Of a stretch of DNA of 64,000 nt, positions 60,253 to 64,000 are shown piece by piece. The DNA lies in the NCBI RefSeq assembly GCF_021869535.1, contig NW_026262581.1, forward strand, positions 120,990,771-121,054,770, written 5' to 3'. Position numbers and translations under genes: made by a program. The stretch comes from Mytilus californianus (taxonomy: Eukaryota; Mollusca; Bivalvia; Mytilida; Mytilidae). Position 1 is the first letter of the stretch, and the number at the start of each line of letters is the position of its first letter. Under the pieces are notes generated by a model. That model did not search any database. It saw nothing but the letters and a program-made list of their open reading frames with translations, and had not been told where the DNA came from.

Positions 60253-60342
60253 TAATAGTATTTAAACTTTTTTGTCGCTAAATTTGTCTTCTTGTTGCTT
60301 CTTGACGCTTCTTGTCGCTTCTTGTCGCTAATTAGTGAGACC

Positions 60343-62263
60343 TCTGCTCGCCAAAGTCGTGAAAGAAATGTTGGCAAGCACTGATGCTTTGGAATTTGCC
60401 AAGATGTAGAATTGAAGTGATCTGGCAGTTTCCTAGCTTTAAATTGTTGAATTTAAAGTCAGTTAAACTAATTGTTATGTGTAGTATAACCAGAGACATA
60501 TAGTACAAGAGATTCGCAACTCGGCGAACTAACGTATATTTTCGTGGCCACTAATAAATCCTCGCGCAATCTACTTTGGTAATTAAAAGTTCTCAAAGTA
60601 ATGATGAATGTTCTAACAACCTCTGTTATGAAACCGACTCGGCTTTCAGTGTAATAAATAACATAATCAAATTATATAACCTGGGTTTGTATCAAACTGA
60701 GACTATTATACTAATATATTATGTCCCAGTATAAACTTGCTATTATTTTAATTTATGTGTTTATTAATCTTTAATCATGGTCGGCTTTGTATTCTTGATA
60801 TTAAATAATAATATATGATTCTTGATTAATTATATTGTAAAATTGAGAATGTGTTTATAATTATTTGATACTTTCATATGGCTTTAATTGAGTTGTTTTT
60901 ATGATTGTAGGTAAAATTATGGTTTCTTAGTGTTTTAGTTTGATAGTTTCATAACGGGCTTGCATTGAGTTTTTCTGTTATTGTTCGCAAATTTATGGAT
61001 TCTACACGTTCTAAATGTGTATTTCAGATAAATATTTAATTCTAAATGGCAATAAATTTCTAATTTGAATATAAACGTGTCAGAGACGTAATTTCGCAAT
61101 GTGACATGTATTAGGTGTGAATTATTTGTTAACCAGGTAAATCACAACATGTTCTAATGACTGAGTTTAAATTGACACCTTGTAAGCAGGAAGTTGAATG
61201 GTTACTTACTACACCCAGGAGGCCAGAATCTTTGAAAACAATTAATATTTTTCAATGGGAAATAAAAAAAAACACTAACTTTTTTAATTAGGATCGTATA
61301 AAAAACGAGGTTTTATTAAATGGGAAAGGGGGGCTTATATATATCGTAAAAACACTTATCTCTATGAAAAAAATTTTGCAGACCAAAATAAAATAAATCT
61401 TGCAACTAAACAAAAAAAGAAAAATTGTCTGACAGAAAATAACATGACAAAAGATGATTAAAAAAAAATGTTTCTTTCATTATTAATTTGCCATTTAATA
61501 AATACCATCACCCATAACGAATGTGGATTGCAAACAGTCTGATGAATCATCTTGTTAACATTGACCAGAGACTGCATGGACTAAGAGATCATTAGAATAT
61601 TAGAATTCATATAAATAATTGGCAGCCATACATTTTTACTTCAAATTGACACCAAATACTTGGCTTTCTTAAATGACTATATACCGGTAATTCAAAATCA
61701 GTACCAAAAAACGAATCTGTGAACATAACAGATAATGTATAGACCTTTTCTATGGGCTTTCTGCCAATAAGACTTAATATACATGTAAGCCCAAAGGTAT
61801 AATAGCTTTTCAACTAGCCTGATATTCATAAATTCTGAAGAAGACCATCCAAACAAAATATTTTCTATACGGTCCAATGTACATGCATATAATTACTCTT
61901 AGGCTGAACCAAATAATATGTTTTCAAGAATGATGATGATGAATGGCTGGCTAGATTAAATGCATTAATCAGGACAAGAACTTGTTAATGTGATATAAAT
62001 ATGAACCCTGATTTGTACTAAACTGACAATCTGTGCCAGTTCACGCCCGCAGATAGACTTGTTACACTAACCGGACACACTATTCAGACTAACAGCCAAC
62101 AAGTCTTTGCTCTTACTACTAAATGTTGCATGCTTAGAAGAGAAGCAGCAAATTTAATATAGATTTTAAAGTCTTTAGCCTGACCACACTAAGGATTAAA
62201 CCAACGACCACAGTACCTTTTATACGACTGCAAAACATTTTTGGTTATGGTACCAACAGTTAA
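60343..62263. other. non-coding, AT-rich
   Basis: No gene, element end or tandem repeat recognised. Confidence 0.4.
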
Positions 62264-62670
62264 GGAATAAGGGGCCAAAAATAAGCATTTTTGTAACTTC
62301 CAGACAATAACTTGTGTGTTAGTGTATGGATCTCTCTGACATTGTACCACAAGGTTCCATATCACAAAGGGAATGCTGGGATTGATTTTGGCGGTAATTG
62401 CCTCAAAATTTTAGGAATTAGGGGCCAAAAAAGGGGCAAAAAACAAGCATTTTTCTAGTTTCATGACAATAACTTGTGTGTAAGTGTATGAAATTGTACT
62501 ACAAGGTTCCATATCACAAAGGGAAAGCTGGAGTTGAGTTTGGGGTAATTGCCCAAAACATTTAGGAATAAGGGGTTAAAAATAAGCATTTTTCTAGTTT
62601 CCAGACAATAACTTGTGTTCAAGTGTATGGATCTCTCTGAAATTGTACTGCAAGGTACCATACCCCCAAA
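62264..62670. repeat. three-copy tandem repeat of about 150 bp
   Basis: Units starting at about 62264, 62408 and 62562 share GGAATAAGGGGCCAAAAATA, CAGACAATAACTTGTGTG and AAGGTTCCATATCACAAAGG. The third is cut short at an A-run near 62670. This repeat type looks familiar from bivalve genomes. Confidence 0.8.
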
Positions 62671-64000
62671 AAAAAAAAAATTCAATGGGCCATTTTTAGA
62701 GTTAATGGGCAATTTGTCAAATGAATGGGCAACAAAAAAATATCAAAAGTGTATGTCTCAGCAAAGAGCATGAAGAGGTACTAACCTGTATGATTCTAAT
62801 TGATATTGTTCCTGTGCTTTTGTAGTTTTGAGTGAACAAATGTTAATTTATATTTAGTTCATGGTGATTTATGTGACTAAGACCTGGGACTAGTATAATA
62901 GTCCCAGCTAAGACTGACATCATATATATATGTGTTCATGATACTTAACCTCACTCAGAAATTGACACTTTATGACTTATAATAAAAACTATAGAACTGA
63001 ACAACATATGACCAAGACCAACACCACTTCAATGAACATGAATCAAGATTAAGGAAATGCTGAAATCAAGATTGTACTGGTTTTAAATGTTGTGCAGCCT
63101 AATGCCATGGTATTTTTCTTTCCAGCTTTTTGGCAAGATTTGCTGTACATTTTGCTGCCATCATACAATAATCAGGGCCATAACTTCTCCCAAACAGGGT
63201 GATATTTATGAGAATCTTTATTTACTGTTTTAATACTAGTACCTTCACCAGTACAGTCTCCTTGTTTATTTTTCAAGTTCCTTTGACATTAAATTTGGGT
63301 CTTCGTCAACTGACATACTTTGTCCGAAGTTCTGTATTTGAGGACGTTTCAGGCATTTCCTCAGCATTTTTTTTTTATTATTATTTTTATCGCAATCAAT
63401 GGCCATGCAAAACAACAATTCATTGCTTCTTTGGAGGCATGTTTACAAAATTTATAAACGAACCAAAGACCAAAAAATTGACAAGAACAATGAAGCGCCT
63501 TTTATGGAGACAAGTACGATATTTTAAAAAAGGCCCTTGGGTTTTTCGATCAAAATTATAGCAAGTTTACTTTAAAGATTATAATTTGAGAAAATTTCTC
63601 ATCTGTACTAGCCAACTTTCACAGAATAAACGTTGTTTACTTTGAAAATTTGATCATGGTTTGGGGTTCAGATATGCCGCAAGTTGCTATTGTTAACTGT
63701 TAACATGAAGCAAAACACCTTCGACGGCCCAAAAATGTAGGTGGTGCTCCTGTCATTGGAGCAAAGCACAACCTTGTTTTGTACACAAAAATGGCGACAC
63801 GGAAATACTTTTTATGATATCTAAATGTTGATACAAGCGAAAATAATGTGCGCCACATTGGGGCTGACATTTGTCACTCTTAGCACCATTTTTGGTCAAA
63901 ATGCGCAAATTGCGCTAGACCTTCCCGATCACTAAAGGTTAGCAACTATAGGTCACCGTATGGCCTTCAACAATGAGCAAAACCCATACCGCATAGCAAG
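62671..64000. other. non-coding right edge
   Basis: It contains a perfect short palindrome CTGGGACTA/TAGTCCCAG (62884-62907), a 120-residue open frame at 63199-63561 with no recognised domain, and at 63961-64000 the start of a mussel-type repeat also found at 51320. No gene is supported. Confidence 0.4.

Larger units (their letters stand above)
57974..60342. mobile_element. TIR element with GCGACAAGAA-rich ends
   Basis: Left end GGTCTCACTAATTAGCGACA then AGAAGCGACAAGAA; the reverse complement of the right end is the same for 34 bp. Additional GCGACAAGAA-type repeats (and TTCTTGTCGC on the right) line the inside of each end (57988-58045; 60270-60335). Its core contains a second repeat (58571-60252). 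No coding region was seen. Length is 2.37 kb including the nested repeat. Confidence 0.85.

Noticed and set aside
63199-63561. 120-residue plus-strand open frame
   Set aside because: No domain or start support; part of it is a T-run translation.

Overview
This is a window of AT-rich animal nuclear DNA. It is most likely from a marine mussel (Mytilus or another mytilid). Two intron-rich animal genes are present, there is no bacterial gene organisation, and several dispersed repeats have sequence I associate with mussel and bivalve genomes (V-SINE-type SINE tails, the element with GCGGGGGTAT ends, the GCTCACCTGGCC element, Penelope-like 3' ends). The species call rests on recognition, not on a search.

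Layout. 1-7240: a tandem array of a 472-bp unit, about 15.3 copies that look identical, each carrying a tRNA-derived (SINE head) sequence on the minus strand; it runs off the left edge. 8509-9684: three exons of the Asterix/WDR83OS gene (minus strand); its first exon was not found and one exon has an internal deletion. 10522-13452: a tandem duplication of about 1.46 kb carrying the decayed 3' part of a LINE. 13886-23185: SINE and Penelope-like retroelement remains plus other repeats. 24558-45000: a complete 14-exon gene (minus strand) for ERMP1, an endoplasmic-reticulum M28-family metallopeptidase of 932 residues, with consistent splice phases and all zinc/catalytic residues. Its introns hold minisatellites, MITEs and SINE/retroelement fragments. 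Intron 5 holds an array made from the gene's own exon 5/intron 5 junction.

45958-57105: one old CR1/jockey-type LINE (LINE-A: coiled-coil plus SGNH-like ORF1, endonuclease and RT ORF2, TTAG-repeat tail). It is broken by three later insertions: a TIR element with relics of an integrase, a younger 5'-truncated LINE (LINE-B) with an 8-bp target duplication and an open RT frame, and a motif-rich TIR element. 57974-60342: a TIR element with GCGACAAGAA-rich ends that encloses a bivalve repeat amplified into a 166-bp satellite. 60343-64000: mostly non-coding, with one three-copy tandem repeat.

Functionally the window holds two secretory-pathway genes on the same strand (Asterix, of the ER PAT insertion complex, and ERMP1, an ER membrane protease) in heavily transposon-invaded DNA. 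I see no sign that they form a unit. The most unusual signals are the splice-junction-derived array in ERMP1, the Asterix deletion, the perfect SINE-bearing satellite, and several TIR elements packed with a private short motif, one of which retains integrase relics.
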